64,000 nucleotides of DNA from Phyto melanocephala (taxonomy: Eukaryota; Arthropoda; Insecta; Diptera; Rhinophoridae): NCBI GenBank assembly GCA_941918925.1, contig OW799234.1, positions 70,245,043 to 70,309,042 on the forward strand. Direction: 5' to 3'. Shown here piece by piece: positions 53,646 through 64,000 of this stretch (within the stretch, counting starts at the first letter, position 1; each line of letters begins with the position of its first letter). The notes under the pieces were generated by a model. That model was not told where the DNA came from, searched no databases, and saw nothing but the letters and a program-made list of their open reading frames with translations. A program made the translations under genes and the position numbers.

Positions 53646-55827
53646 AACAAGTAAGAGCACTATATTCGGCTGTGCCGAATCTTTTATACCCACCACCAAT
53701 TTTGTGTACATTTAAAGCACAATATTTATTATTTTGTTAATCGCTATGGAATAATCTCTTTATAATAAAATATGTATCACTTTCTTTGTAGAGGGTGGTT
53801 AAATTTTAAGGGTCCATGTTGAAGGTGAACTACACCTAGTCTTTAAATTTGTTTTCTGCGTTTCACTTGACATTTCTCAATCTCAAACTTACTCAATTTG
53901 ATCCGTGGAAAGATACACAAATGAGCAACGCTTTAAAGTTATTCAGGTTTTTTATAAAAATGGGCGTTAAAATCAAATCGCATTTTGTGCACTTCGTAAT
54001 TCTTTTGATCAACATAATCGTTCAAATTCGTCCACAATCGGGAGAATTCTAAAAAATATTTAAATTTCTGCAAAACAGGTCTGTATAAAATGTTAGAAAA
54101 TCTGTGAATGCCTTCTTAGTTCGTTGAATGGGAACCATTGCTGTTTTTTGCGATAGTGTGGCAAAATAGCATTTAACCTCGCCTCATCATCATGCCTAAC
54201 AATTGAGCATCAACATTGTCATTGAAAATTTGGACCATCAGATAGAGGAGTGGTGCCAAGGATGGGGGCGCCATTTGCCAGATATTTTGTTAAATACATA
54301 ATTAAACTATACAAATAATATAATTACAAAAAGAAATAATAATATCCTAAATAATTTGTGTTTTATTTAAATTCAACATCGGTCCTTAAAGTTTAACCAC
54401 CCTTTATAACTTCGATATGCTACTAAAATGCTTTTGTAAATGTAGTCTTTCAATGAAAGTGGGCGTTAAAGTCAATAAAGTTTCTGCTAATAAATACAAC
54501 TTAGATATTTCAATATAGTCCTTTATTTTCCCAAAAACTTTGTCAGTAGAGAAATTACATGAATTTAAGATAAACCGTTATATGGGAGGTAGGCGTTAAA
54601 GTTATTATTTATTCCAAAATCTTTATTAATAGAGAAATTATATGAATTTTAGGTAAAACGTTATATGGGAGGTGGGCGTAAAAGTGGGCGTGGCACCTTA
54701 ATTTTCTGGCACAGTTATGACATTGTCTAGGGGGAAATACGTAGCAAATTTTATCATCATACCTCTAATTTTGGCGGTTTTATGAGCTCTTAAATTTCAT
54801 TGACGGTAGATAACGTGAAAAGTGGGCGTTATAGTAGGCGTGTCAAAGTTATTTTTGCGAATGAGTACAACTTAGGTGTTTCAATATAGTCCTTTATTTT
54901 CCCAAAAACTTTGTCAATAGAGAAATTAAATGAATTTAAGATAAACCGTTATATGGGAGGTAGGCGTTAAAGTGGGCGTGTCACCTAAACTTTTTGGCAC
55001 AATAATTACATTGTTTAGAAGGATAAATGTAGCAAATTTCATCATCATACCTCTAATTTTGTCGGTTTTATGAGCTTTTAAATTTCATTAATGGTAGATA
55101 ACGTGAGAAGTGGGCGTTACAGTAGGCGTGTCAAAGTTATTCTTGCTAATAAGTACAACTAAGGTGTTTCAATATAGTCCTTTTTTATTCCAAAATCTAT
55201 ATTAATAGAGAAATCATATGAATTTTGGGTAAAACTCTCACCAAAGAGCAAAGTGTGCAAAATTTTAGAGTCGTACATCTAATTTTGTTGCTTTTATGAC
55301 GTTTTTGTTTTTAAATATACCGAAAAATACACTGTGCGGTAAAAATTTTCGTACATTTTGATCGATAACTCCTTTCCTAATGCATAGATTTAGATCATTT
55401 TCGGGGAAAAATTTTATTTTTACTCAGGAAATATATATTCGAAGTTTCATTAGTCTACGTTAATGCGTTTGGACACAATTCCATTTTATTCGATGTTCGA
55501 AGGACACGGTTTTTTCGACCTACTCTTGCTTTTCGAGCTATAACTCTCTTCCTAATATTCCGATTTAGCCCATTTTCACTACCAAACAAACCTTGTCTAT
55601 AAGAAAGATTATGGCAAAATTTGAGCCCCCTAGCTTTTTCGGTGCGACCTCTATCGTGCTTTCAACAGACGGACAGACGGACGGACATAGCTAGATCGTC
55701 ATCAAATCAAACCCTGATTCAGAATATATATACTTTATGGGGTCTAAAATGGATATTTCGATGTGTTACAAACGGAATGACAAAATGAATATACCCCCAC
55801 CATTTTTTTGGTGGCGGGTATAAAAAA
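53646..55827 (-). mobile_element. Helentron-like family B copy carrying a mariner MITE
   Basis: The longest copy. Hairpin ATTCGGCTGTGCCGAAT is at left (3' end), the mariner MITE at 53791-54404, three tandem internal units of roughly 300 bases (GTTATATGGGAGGTAGGCGT and GTAGATAACGTGA), and the 5' foldback ACCATTTTTTTGGT plus GGCGGGTATAAAAA at right. It sits in a T/A run, without target duplication. Confidence 0.88.
53791..54404 (+). mobile_element. Mariner-derived MITE, copy 4
   Basis: Ends GAGGGTGGTTAAATTTTAAG and CTTAAAGTTTAACCACCCTT lie next to TA at 53789-53790 and 54405-54406. The same broken transposase N-terminus as in the other copies is present (HIIVQIRPQSGEF is the out-of-frame reading). 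Its position within the Helentron is identical to that in the other family B copies. Confidence 0.82.
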
Positions 55828-56092
55828 AATGTCAAAGTGAAACAAGAACTATCGTCTGAATGGCAGGGTTCGTATTCGAGATTCAGAGAGCGAACCACGA
55901 CATTCATATTGCCGTGTGAACGTGGCATAAAGATAAGGAACAAAATAAAGTAAGAATAAGGAACAAAATATGTCGAGGAACCCCGCAGGGAGGTATCTTT
56001 TTTTCGTAGTTATTGGTAACACCATACACAGTTGACTGTGAGTTCTATTGAACGATGGTTTAAAACCCATCAGTTACGCAGATAATATTAAA

Positions 56093-56125
56093 AAACTGAA
56101 TAAGATAAGATAAGATAAGATAAGT
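56093..56125. repeat. TAAGA microsatellite
   Basis: Six tandem ATAAG units lie between the YADN motif and the rest of the LINE RT remnant, so the array grew inside, or inserted into, the element. Confidence 0.85.
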
Positions 56126-57483
56126 AAAACAGAAGCTCTCAATATATAATGGGCAAAGGAGCGAGGGCTCAATGTTAACCCGGACAAATGTGAAAACTGT
56201 TTGTTAAGGAAAATGAAGAAGATATCAATTTTTTAATTGTCCTGTCTTTTGCGATAAGATATTTAAGATTTATAGGATATTTAAAAAAGCTTAAAAAATT
56301 TGAGCCATTTGTTGAAGATAGGCTCAAAATATTGTATCAGCCCGAAGATGACACACTAGCTGTACATGAGCGTACTATGCCCGATCTTTACATATGCTTT
56401 GATAGTGTAATGGACATCCAAAGACAGCGCTGCATCAGTATTTGAGGTACCATGATAACCATATCAACCATGGTCATTGAAAATATACTATCTATTCGGC
56501 CAACTGAGATACAGATAAAATATAAAGCGGCCTCGGTCGCTACTAGTTAATGGCAATGGGTGAATGGCTAGTAAGAAATCATAAAACCAGATAGCAAACA
56601 ATAACCAATATCTTACCGATTAAAAATATCAGAGATTACATGTGACAAAATCGCAACGAGATATGAGAACATTAACTGCATCATCATAATACCGGAAAAG
56701 GGAGAATGGTATGAATTAATTAGGGTAAGAAATACCCAAAGCATCAATCCTTATACGGATTAAAGATTGGTGACCAAACTGGCATGGGTTTATATGACAT
56801 AAGCCAAAACAGAGGTAAATACTTCCGTATATCAGATCATAATACTGTTTTCTAGGCTGAGATTATGGCAAGTATGGAAGGCATTAAATTAATAAAGGAA
56901 AGAGATTAACTGATAACAAGACTCCGATTCGTTTCGTTACGAATAGCCAGTCAGTTAAACACTAATGAACGAAAAGGTTGAATCTCGGAATGTTTTTTAT
57001 TGCAAGAGGGAGAAAAACTCGCATACGAATTGCGAAAGTCTAGAGATAATATTCATACTAAGCCCTAACGGCATAATTGCAAAGGAAGACACCGACACAT
57101 TATCCAAAATGGGTTCATATATCAATACCTTGGACAATGATAAGCTCTTTTAGCAGTTTAACTTTAAGCTTGACGGTGAGGCAAAACGTCAAAAAGTGGC
57201 AAAATACTAATGCCAGTAAGGTGTCGAAAATACTATGAGGTATATTCTAAAACTGAGTAGACTTACACTTAGGAGATTAAGAAATGTAATAACAGGTCAC
57301 ACGGAGATGAGAACTCATTTAGCTCGCATAGGACTGTCAGATGAAACGACATGTCGACCATGATAGAAACAGGATGAGACCTTTTTCAATATCCTGCATT
57401 TGGGCGTATAAGATACAAGAACTTTAACGTGGATACTTTGCCGAGCTAGGAATACCTAAGAAATTTGAATTAGAAATTCCTAA

Positions 57484-57614
57484 CCCCCATACCTAAATAA
57501 GAGCGTTGAGCGTCAAGCGTTGGAGTTTTACATGTGTTTTGTTTTTGTTACAATAACAAAATACATGCAAAATTGCAACGTTTGACGCTCAACGCTCTTG
57601 TTTAGGTATGGGCC
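57484..57614. mobile_element. 131-bp MITE with TAA duplication (PIF/Harbinger-like)
   Basis: Inverted arms of about 38 bases (CCATACCTAAATAAGAGCG, then TTGAGCGTCAAGCGTTG, mirrored at the right) enclose a short loop. TAA flanks both sides (57481-57483, 57615-57617). The related LINE at 34210-34230 reads CATAAGGAATTACATTGA without it, giving the empty site. Confidence 0.8.
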
Positions 57615-57665
57615 TAAGGAATTATATTGAAGGGACTTTGCTCTTGACCTGGTCAATATATTAAT

Positions 57666-58598
57666 GCATGTTCACACGGCAATATGAATCTCGTGGTTCG
57701 CTCTCTGAAACTCGAATGCGAACCCTCCTGTTCAGACTATAGTTCTTGTTTCACTTTGACATTTTTATTTTTTTTTTTCAATTATTTGTTTTTTTTGTGA
57801 AGTTTATTTTTGTTTTTTGTGAAGTTTATTGAAGTCATTCTTCTACACCAAGGCGAATTCATACAGGTGAAATTATCAGCCCAGCTGATGGGGAAACTTT
57901 TTGTCAAAATTGGCTGAATTCGCCTTGATTTCATTTATTATTGCAGGGATAGGAAATGTGATTTTGGTTTCGGTATTAAACAATTAACTTGAGTGTACTT
58001 TTTAGATAATAAATGTGCTTAATTTATATATGTTTGTTGCTTTTGCGTCAATTATAATGTACTTACAATTTTATATCCTCTTTTTAATCAAATTTTATTA
58101 TATTTAATATGTAAAAACAACTTTTCCATCCCTGTTATACGAATTGGCCTTGACATAAAACATCCCATGAAAAGTTGCTTTGTTGTATCAATTCGCCGTT
58201 GCATATACCTTATGGATATGCCTTGTTCTACACTTTAAAATACGTTTCACTATTTATATTTTTTTTATATTTTAATTTAAATATATGTACATATACTTAT
58301 GTATGTATGTTTAAACATATATTTTTTATTTCCACAATGATTTTTGCACACAATATTTTTTCTGTTTTCCTTCGTTTATTTTTGTTTTTGATAGCCAGTA
58401 CAGATAAATTAGCGATTTTTTGTTACCAAAATTAGAGATGATAGCAAATTCTTCGAGATTCGCAGCAAGATTCAAAATGAACCAGTTAGATTCGCTCTCA
58501 AAATTTTGTATGGCGAATCTTGTAGATTTAATCAAGATTCGGTCGCGAACCTTGAATGAGAGAGCGAACCTCGATATTTGCTGTCCGTGTGAACATGC
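57666..58598 (-). mobile_element. About 550-bp MITE (CATGTTCACACGG ends), copy 2, split by a hAT-like MITE
   Basis: Left end GCATGTTCACACGGCAATA and right end (reversed) GCATGTTCACACGGACAGC match the copy at 53210-55926 in opposite orientation. It lies within the 3' UTR of an RNase H LINE and is itself interrupted at 57849-58225. Confidence 0.78.
57849..58225. mobile_element. 377-bp MITE with 8-bp target duplication (hAT-like)
   Basis: An exact duplication TTCTACAC flanks it (57841-57848 and 58226-58233), and the sister MITE has the single copy. Ends are CAAGGCGAATTC and CAAGGCATATCC. A nearly perfect foldback, AAGGCGAATTCA to TGAATTCGCCTT, occupies 57850-57931. Eight-base duplications are typical of hAT (also of P) elements. 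Confidence 0.8.
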
Positions 58599-58710
58599 TA
58601 TAACGGATTTGGGTATGGTTTTAATGGGAGAATTTCGTTCTTTTAGAGACGTCAATTGGGCATAGGTGTATACCTGTCATGAGTTTGGGTTTTTAGTTAA
58701 CATAGTGCAA

Positions 58711-59117
58711 ATTTTTGAGTACTTCTCTGTATGCAAGATAAGACGATAAGTTTTACTTCTTGATAATTTATTTCTTCATTAAAATTTTCAATAATTTTTT
58801 ATAGAAAATTTTCTCGAGAAATTTTTTCCAAATAAAAATTTTTTGCAAAGTATTATTTTTATAACCAATTTTATTTGTTAATTTCTACTGAAAAAATATG
58901 AAAAGCTTCTGCTTAGTGCTGCAGGTAATATGCGGAATCAACCTATACAAAATGAATGGCTGATATGGTGTTTGACGCAATTGCAGTGGCTAGAACTTTC
59001 AATGCAATAAATAGCTATTTTAGAATGTTTTTTTTTCCTTTCATATATTTTGTATATGTGAACACATTTGTGTTAGTGCAACATTGATTGAACTTAACTA
59101 AACTTTGCATGACGTTA
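58711..59117. other. AT-rich spacer
   Basis: No gene or repeat was recognised. TTTCATATATTTTGTATATGTGAACACATT near 59038-59068 recurs at 60737-60765, that is, on the far side of the family B element. About 110 bases (59030-59110 and 60733-60860) are similar, which may be a duplicated insertion flank. Confidence 0.45.
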
Positions 59118-60735
59118 TTATACCCGCCACCAAAAAAATGGTGGGGGTATATTCATTTTGTCATTCCGTTTGTAACACATCGAAATATCCATTTTAGACC
59201 CCATAAAGTATATATATTCTGAATCAGGGTTTGATTTGATGACGATCTAGCTATGTCCGTCCGTCTGTCCGTCTGTTGAAAGCACGATAGAGGTCGCACC
59301 GAAAAAGCTAGGGGGCTCAAATTTTGCCAGAATCTTTCTTATAGACAAGGCTTGTTTGGTATTGGGCTAAATCGGAATATAAGGAAGAGAGTTATAGCTC
59401 GAAAAGCAAGAGTAGGTCGAAAAAACCGTGTCCTTCGAACATCGAATAAAACGGAATTGTGTCCAAACACATTAACGTAGACTCATGAAACTTCGAATAT
59501 ATATTTCCTGAGTAAAAAAAATATCTTTCCCAGAAAATTATCTAAATCTATGTATTAGGAGAGGAGTTATCGATCAAAATGTACGAAAATTTATACCGCA
59601 CAGTGTATTTTTCGGTATATTTAAAAACAAAAACGTCATAAAAGCAACAAAATTGGATGTACGACTCTGAAATTTTGCACACTTTGCTTCTTGGTAAGAC
59701 GCTTTTTTGTAACGGAAAATCAATGTGCCACGCCCACTTTTACGCCCACCTCTCATATAACGTTTTACATAAAATTCATATAATTTCTCTATTAACAAAG
59801 ATTTTGGAATAACAAAGGGCTATATTGAAACACCTAAGTTGTACTCATTCGCAAAAATAACTTTGACACGCCTACTATAACGCCCACTTTTCACGTTATC
59901 TACCGTTAATGAAATTTAAAAGCTCATAAAACCGCCAAAATTAGAGGTATGATGACAAAATTTGCTACATATATCCTTCTAATCAATGTAATTGTTGTGC
60001 CAAAAAGTTTACTTGCTACATATATCCTTCTAATCAATGTAATTTTTTCTTTTACAATGATAATATTTGTATGGTTCAATTATGTATTTAACAAAATATC
60101 GGCCAAATGGCCACCCCATCCTTGGCGCCACTCCTCTATCGGATGGTCCAAATTTTCAATGACAATGTTGATGGTCAATTGTTGGCCATGATGATGAGTC
60201 GAGGTTGACTGCTCTTTTGCCACACTATCGCAAAAACCAGCAATGGTTCCCATTCAACGAACTAAGAAGGCATTCACAGATTTTCTAACATTTTATACAG
60301 ACCTGTTTTGCAGAAATTTAAATATTTTTTACAATTCTCCCGATTGTGGACGAATTTGAACGATTACGAAGAATAATTACGAAGTGCACAAAATGCATTT
60401 TGATTTGAACGCCCATTTTTATAAAAAACCTGAATAACTTTAAAGCGTTGCTCATTTTTGTATCTTTCCACGGATCAAATTGAGTAAGTTTGAGATTGAG
60501 AAATGTCAAGTGAAGTGCAGAAAACAAATTTAAAGACTAGGTGTATTTCACCTTCAACATGTGCCCCTAAAATTTAACCACCCTCTACAAGGAAAGTGAT
60601 ACATATTTTATTAAATATAAAGAGATTATTCCATAATTATTAACAAAATAATAAATATTGTGCTTTAAATGTACACAAAATTGGTGGTGGGTATTAAAGA
60701 TTCGGCACAGCCGAATTTAGTGCTCTTACTTGTTT
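59118..60735 (+). mobile_element. Helentron-like family B copy carrying a mariner MITE
   Basis: The 5' foldback CCACCAAAAAAATGGTGGGGG, GACCCCATAAAGTATATATA block, GTCCGTCCGTCTGTCCGTCTG, internal units, MITE (60043-60585) and 3' hairpin ATTCGGCACAGCCGAAT with CTCTTACTTGTTT are all present. A 50-base tandem duplication (TTGCTACATATATCCTTCTA) lies at 59960-60043, next to the MITE. Confidence 0.88.
60043..60585 (-). mobile_element. Mariner-derived MITE, copy 5
   Basis: The right end CTAAAATTTAACCACCCTC next to TA is the left inverted end of the family. The opposite inverted end is missing at about 60043. Transposase remnants include RNRSNSSTIGRIVKNI (minus strand, 60375-60320) and AKEQSTSTHH (about 60220-60190). 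Confidence 0.8.
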
Positions 60736-63292
60736 CCTTTCATATATTTTGTATATGTGAACACATTAGTGCAACATTGATTGATTTTTATTCAGTCATC
60801 TTAGGAGGGTCGTCATCTACCATTTCGGCTGTCTGTCCGCTAAACTTTGCATGACTATATTTTTATCTATGACTGGATTTTTGTGCTGTTCTTTTGTTTT
60901 CTCATGCTTTCAACCAAATTGCCAAGTGCGATATGAAACAATGGTAATATGCTGCAAACATAACCTAAAAAGCCAAGTTGCCATAACTGAGTATGTAACA
61001 TTTAGCCTCGTATAAAATAAGGAAAAAATATATTAATTTTTTTTTGCTCTCCACGCTTCTCTATACTTATGTAAGTATGCATGTACACTTGCTAAAGATA
61101 GTTATACAACTGCATACGTGGTTGTGCGAGTGTTTTTTGTTGATCTATTTTGTATGTAAAAACAAGTTTTGTACGCTATTTTTGTTGCTACTGCTTTAAC
61201 CGACTCAAAATGTGTTGAAATGCTGTTGCTCACTTCCTGTTTCCTGTTTTACGCCATTTCTAAGTATGTACTACTTATACACTTGCACGTAGAGAGAAAC
61301 AGAGGAAGTTACACTAGTATTTGTTAGTGTTTTTTTTTTTCGAAGAATAGTTGTTTGTTGCTCTAACTCGTAACTTTTCATCGTTTAAAAATGTTGGTAT
61401 TTTTTTTTAATAATTTATTGTTTTTCTTTTGTTTGTTACTTGGCGTTGTTGTTGATATGAGTTTTGAGAATTTTGTTTAGAATAATTATTAAAAAAACAG
61501 TAGTGCTTTTTATTAACTTTATGCACTTGTTTTAGCATACCTGTTTTGTTAGTTATAAATTATGGTTAGTGTTAGTAGTGAAGGCAATTTGATGTCTCAA
61601 AAAAATTAAATTAAATAAATAAATAAACTAAAATGGTACATAGAGGAAGTTATAAATAACAGGAATGTGAATATGTCAGAGATTGTATTTATTTTTCTGC
61701 TCTTTACTCACCCATAGTAAAATATATGCAATTACAAATAATTATATTTCATCCAAACTTTAAAACCTCTAAGCATTATTTTTTATTGTTTCTTTTTGAT
61801 ACCATTAAAAGTGAATTTAAGCAAATAAAACTTTTTTTGCACAAAATCAACATATAAGTATGTATATTCTAATTTCCATTTCCTAAACGAAGATGTTTTT
61901 AATAAAATAATAATGACTGTGAAATTAAAGACGACATGGTTTATTTAAGAATGTTTTTCTTTTAATTAAATTAAAAGTTTTAAATAATTTCACACCAATA
62001 AATGAAACATGCTCAAACATAAGATAAGTTTATACAGGCATAAATAAGTTGTTGATAAAATTTTAAATATAAGAAACACACACATACACACACATACACA
62101 CACATACACATATATATTGTTAATGCTGGCATTCATCAGTATGCATGCTTACACACACATGCAAATAAATTATACTCATTTTATATTGTGGCTGTGACAA
62201 ATTTCTGTTATTTATTTAATAGATACAAAACAGAAAACCCATCAACACAAGCGTACACAGCCACTCAGCCTCACATAAATTGATATGACAGGAAGTAAAA
62301 ATCCATAGAAGAATATGTATGTAAATACATGTGTATGTGTATGTATGTGTTTGTGAGAGTTTTAATGATATTTTACTACTTTTAGATTTAATAACTTTGT
62401 ATGCTTTGAATATTAATGACAAATAACACGCTCAAACATTTTCTTCTGACTTCTTCCTTGTCACACTCATACGCATAAAAGCTCGAAGAATTTTTTGTTT
62501 GGAAACAAATAAAAGTGGCTAAAGAATAGACAAAGATTTTAAGTTGTTTTGACAATAGTATGACAGCTAAAACGAACAATATGACATCAAGTGGCGTAAC
62601 GACAATAAAATGAATTTCAATAGATCAAACGCCTATGGAGAAGCAACAACATTTAATCATCAGCATTATTATTTCCATTCATCTTAGGTTTATTTTTGTA
62701 TTTGAATGGTGGTTTGCTTTATCAGACCACGATAATGATAATACGTTTTGTTTTTACAGAAGTGTGAGTGCACTTTGGATATAAAATTAACAATGTAAGA
62801 GGAAACATAAAGCATATGTAGCAGCTACTTTAACTTGATCGAAGTATTTACCCAGTAGGAAATAATTTGAACATAATGAAAATTAATAATAATGAAAATT
62901 GAATTGTTTACAAATTTTATTAGAAACAGTAAAATTAAGTCATGAAATATATTCCTACGAATATTAGTTGTACTTCAAAAAATACTCTATTTCATACCAC
63001 AGTTTCTTTCATTGTTAATTTGGGTTAGGATTTGAATTCTTTAGACAATGAAACTTCAAGATTATTGGATCAAGACCAAATTATAATTGTAAGCATTTTT
63101 GTACAATTAGGAGTGGTTTGATTTTAATATATAAATTTTACCATGCCACGAATGAATATTAATTGTTGCAAACTATTTTATCAAAAAATTGTTGACCTTA
63201 AAACCATTTAGTTACTACTAGTCTTTGTGATTTTACGGCAAGGGACTTTAAAGAGAATTTGAAGTAACGTAAATATAAGTTTCAAGCGTATA
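60736..63292. other. Long AT-rich stretch without recognised genes
   Basis: No transposon signature or supported gene was seen in about 2.5 kb, the longest such stretch in the window. CA-rich microsatellites lie at 62078-62112 (ACACACAT units) and 62315-62352 (TATG/TGTG units). It could be intron or intergenic DNA. Confidence 0.35.
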
Positions 63293-63351
63293 CCGATAAG
63301 GAGCGATGACGATGAAATCGTTGCTGGTTTTGAAAATTTGGCTTATATCGG
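63293..63351 (+). ncRNA. Degenerate relative of the hammerhead motif
   Basis: It aligns with the ribozyme at 48743-48815: ACCGATAAGGAG, CGATGAC (core with one T missing), GATGAAATCGTTGCTGGTTTTGAAAATTT (helix II GAAATC/GGTTTT, three extra bases before it), then CTTATATCGG. CCGATAAG pairs with CTTAT-ATCGG, so the outer helix is kept while the core is damaged. Probably inactive. Confidence 0.45.
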
Positions 63352-63700
63352 ATTTATTTTTTAGTATTCTTAAACTATAATAATGAAATTTTAAAGTGTT
63401 TTAAAGTTATAATAATTTATAAAAATGCATTTAATCTAGAAAAATTATTTTTTATAAAATTAAAATAAAATTCTATTCGAAAAGAGTAAATTTATTTTCA
63501 TATTTTTTTCTTAAATTTTGCTTCGTTTTCCCGTAAAGCTGAGTTTTTGGAAGGGACACAAATGGAACAAAAATATGTATTATCAAAGTCCGTCATCAGG
63601 TTTTTTTTTCTAATTTGTTTATTGTAAAATTCTATATTTCTTGCTACACATTTTACATTATTCCATGCCGTGATATTTGTATTCCTTCTTCGCTGTTTTT
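63352..63700. other. AT-rich spacer
   Basis: Nothing recognisable was seen. Confidence 0.3.
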
Positions 63701-63960
63701 AGGTAGTACGAAGACGATCAGAATATTGCTGAGCTGGCAGGTTCCATTCAAGAGCACTGCGGATGATATTTTGGACGGGCTAGCTAACCATATGGCTTTA
63801 CAACAATCGCTTCTCTTTATTTTATACTCAATCGTGTTCAGATCCGTTAGTATATGTTTATTTGTGACGTTTTTCGCGATAGTGTAGCAGATAAGCCATA
63901 ATCCTTGACTCGTCGTCGTGTCCAGTTTTGAATAAATTTTTTAACAAAGATTTGAATTAA
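63701..63960 (+). mobile_element. Diverged mariner N-terminal remnant
   Basis: GACGTTTTTCGCGATAGTGTAGC and CTTGACTCGTCGTCGTGTCCAG (63860-63930) are diverged versions of TTTTTTGCGATAGTGTGGC and CTCGACTCATCATCGTGCCC in the mariner MITEs. Ends are not visible; the remnant reaches close to the window edge. Confidence 0.45.
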
Positions 63961-64000
63961 CGTGTTTAACACTTTCAACTCACTTACTGACCATTTTAAG

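Larger units (their letters stand above)
53210..55926 (+). mobile_element. About 540-bp MITE (CATGTTCACACGG ends), copy 1, split by a Helentron
   Basis: Inverted ends GCATGTTCACACGGACAGC and GCCACGTTCACACGGCAATA are followed by GGTTCGCTCTCT repeats on both sides. A family B Helentron (53646-55827) is inserted in its A-rich middle. Removing it leaves about 540 bases that align with the second copy at 57666-58598. No transposase remnant was recognised; an open frame at 53153-53473 is also open in the second copy but lacks domains. Confidence 0.75.
55960..58710 (+). mobile_element. RNase H-bearing LINE, decayed copy broken by two MITEs
   Basis: The RT end reads CRGTPQGGI (55974-56000) and ISYADN (56070-56087, normally YADD), then RGLNVNPDKCENC (56164-56202). 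The RNase H remnant is NGIIAKEDTDTLSKMGS (57070-57118). The finger region has TGHTEMRTHLARIGLSDETT (57294-57353). The 3' UTR (GGCATAGGTGTATACCTGTC) is at 58660-58680. MITEs sit at 57484-57614 and 57666-58598. Stops are frequent. An (AGATA)n run at 56093-56125 interrupts the RT. Confidence 0.65.

Noticed and set aside
63615..63887. 90-codon plus-strand frame at the window end
   Set aside because: Composition is hydrophobic without domain; it overlaps a diverged mariner remnant.

Overview
The window is AT-rich nuclear DNA from a dipteran, most likely a higher (schizophoran, perhaps calyptrate) fly. The evidence is abundant TACATA microsatellite, many DINE-1/Helentron-like elements with the wording 'CCGACCCCATAAAGTATATATTTTCTGAA' split over their copies, Jockey-clade LINEs, Tc1/mariner elements and a Penelope-like element. 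The species cannot be named from sequence alone. Gene density is very low. One convincing host gene is present: a three-exon BTB-BACK gene at 2141-3549 (+). A second, weak candidate is a pair of exons at 26461-26886 (-). I see no tRNA, rRNA, CRISPR array or prokaryote-type operon.

Layout. 1-2000: Helentron-like fragments. 2141-3549: BTB-BACK gene. 4157-6015: Penelope-like retroelement with a RT/GIY-YIG reading frame and a hammerhead-like ribozyme at its 3' end. 6.3-6.8 kb: fossil transposon protein. 7.3-8.9 kb and 11.0-15.1 kb: Helentron family A copies, several nested, with a canonical Helitron at 13737-14684. 9.15-10.8 kb: two small TIR transposons. 15.5-18.3 kb: Helitron family C, family A copy, and a palindromic family B remnant carrying a mariner MITE. 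19.76-22.9 kb: a three-level nest (Helentron > Tc1 > Helentron). 24.06-25.9 kb: family B with MITE. 27.98-32.3 kb: a near full-length Jockey LINE. 33.0-35.4 kb: three abutting 3' fragments of RNase H-bearing LINEs. 36.5-44.1 kb: three mariner derivatives (one hosting a TTAA-flanked MITE), a MITE-free family B copy, and two tandem Helitrons with a helicase remnant. 44.9-46.5 kb: complete family C Helitron. 48.75 kb: an isolated, well-formed hammerhead ribozyme. 49.1-50.3 kb: gypsy LTR/pol end, mariner MITE and LINE tail. 51.3-53.1 kb: a 1.78-kb TIR transposon with a DUF7869-like transposon protein. 53.2-60.7 kb: nested MITEs, Helentrons and an RNase H LINE. 60.7-64.0 kb: mostly featureless AT-rich DNA.

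How it fits together. The window is a layered graveyard in which insertions can be ordered in time. The clearest layers are a mariner MITE captured by Helentron family B and amplified with it (empty site visible at 37928-39168), family A copies inside Tc1 inside family A, and a LINE broken by two MITEs, one of which holds a third. The most unusual items are the hammerhead-type ribozyme cores and the DUF7869-like TIR transposon. All TE reading frames seen are broken by frameshifts or stops, so none looks autonomous now.
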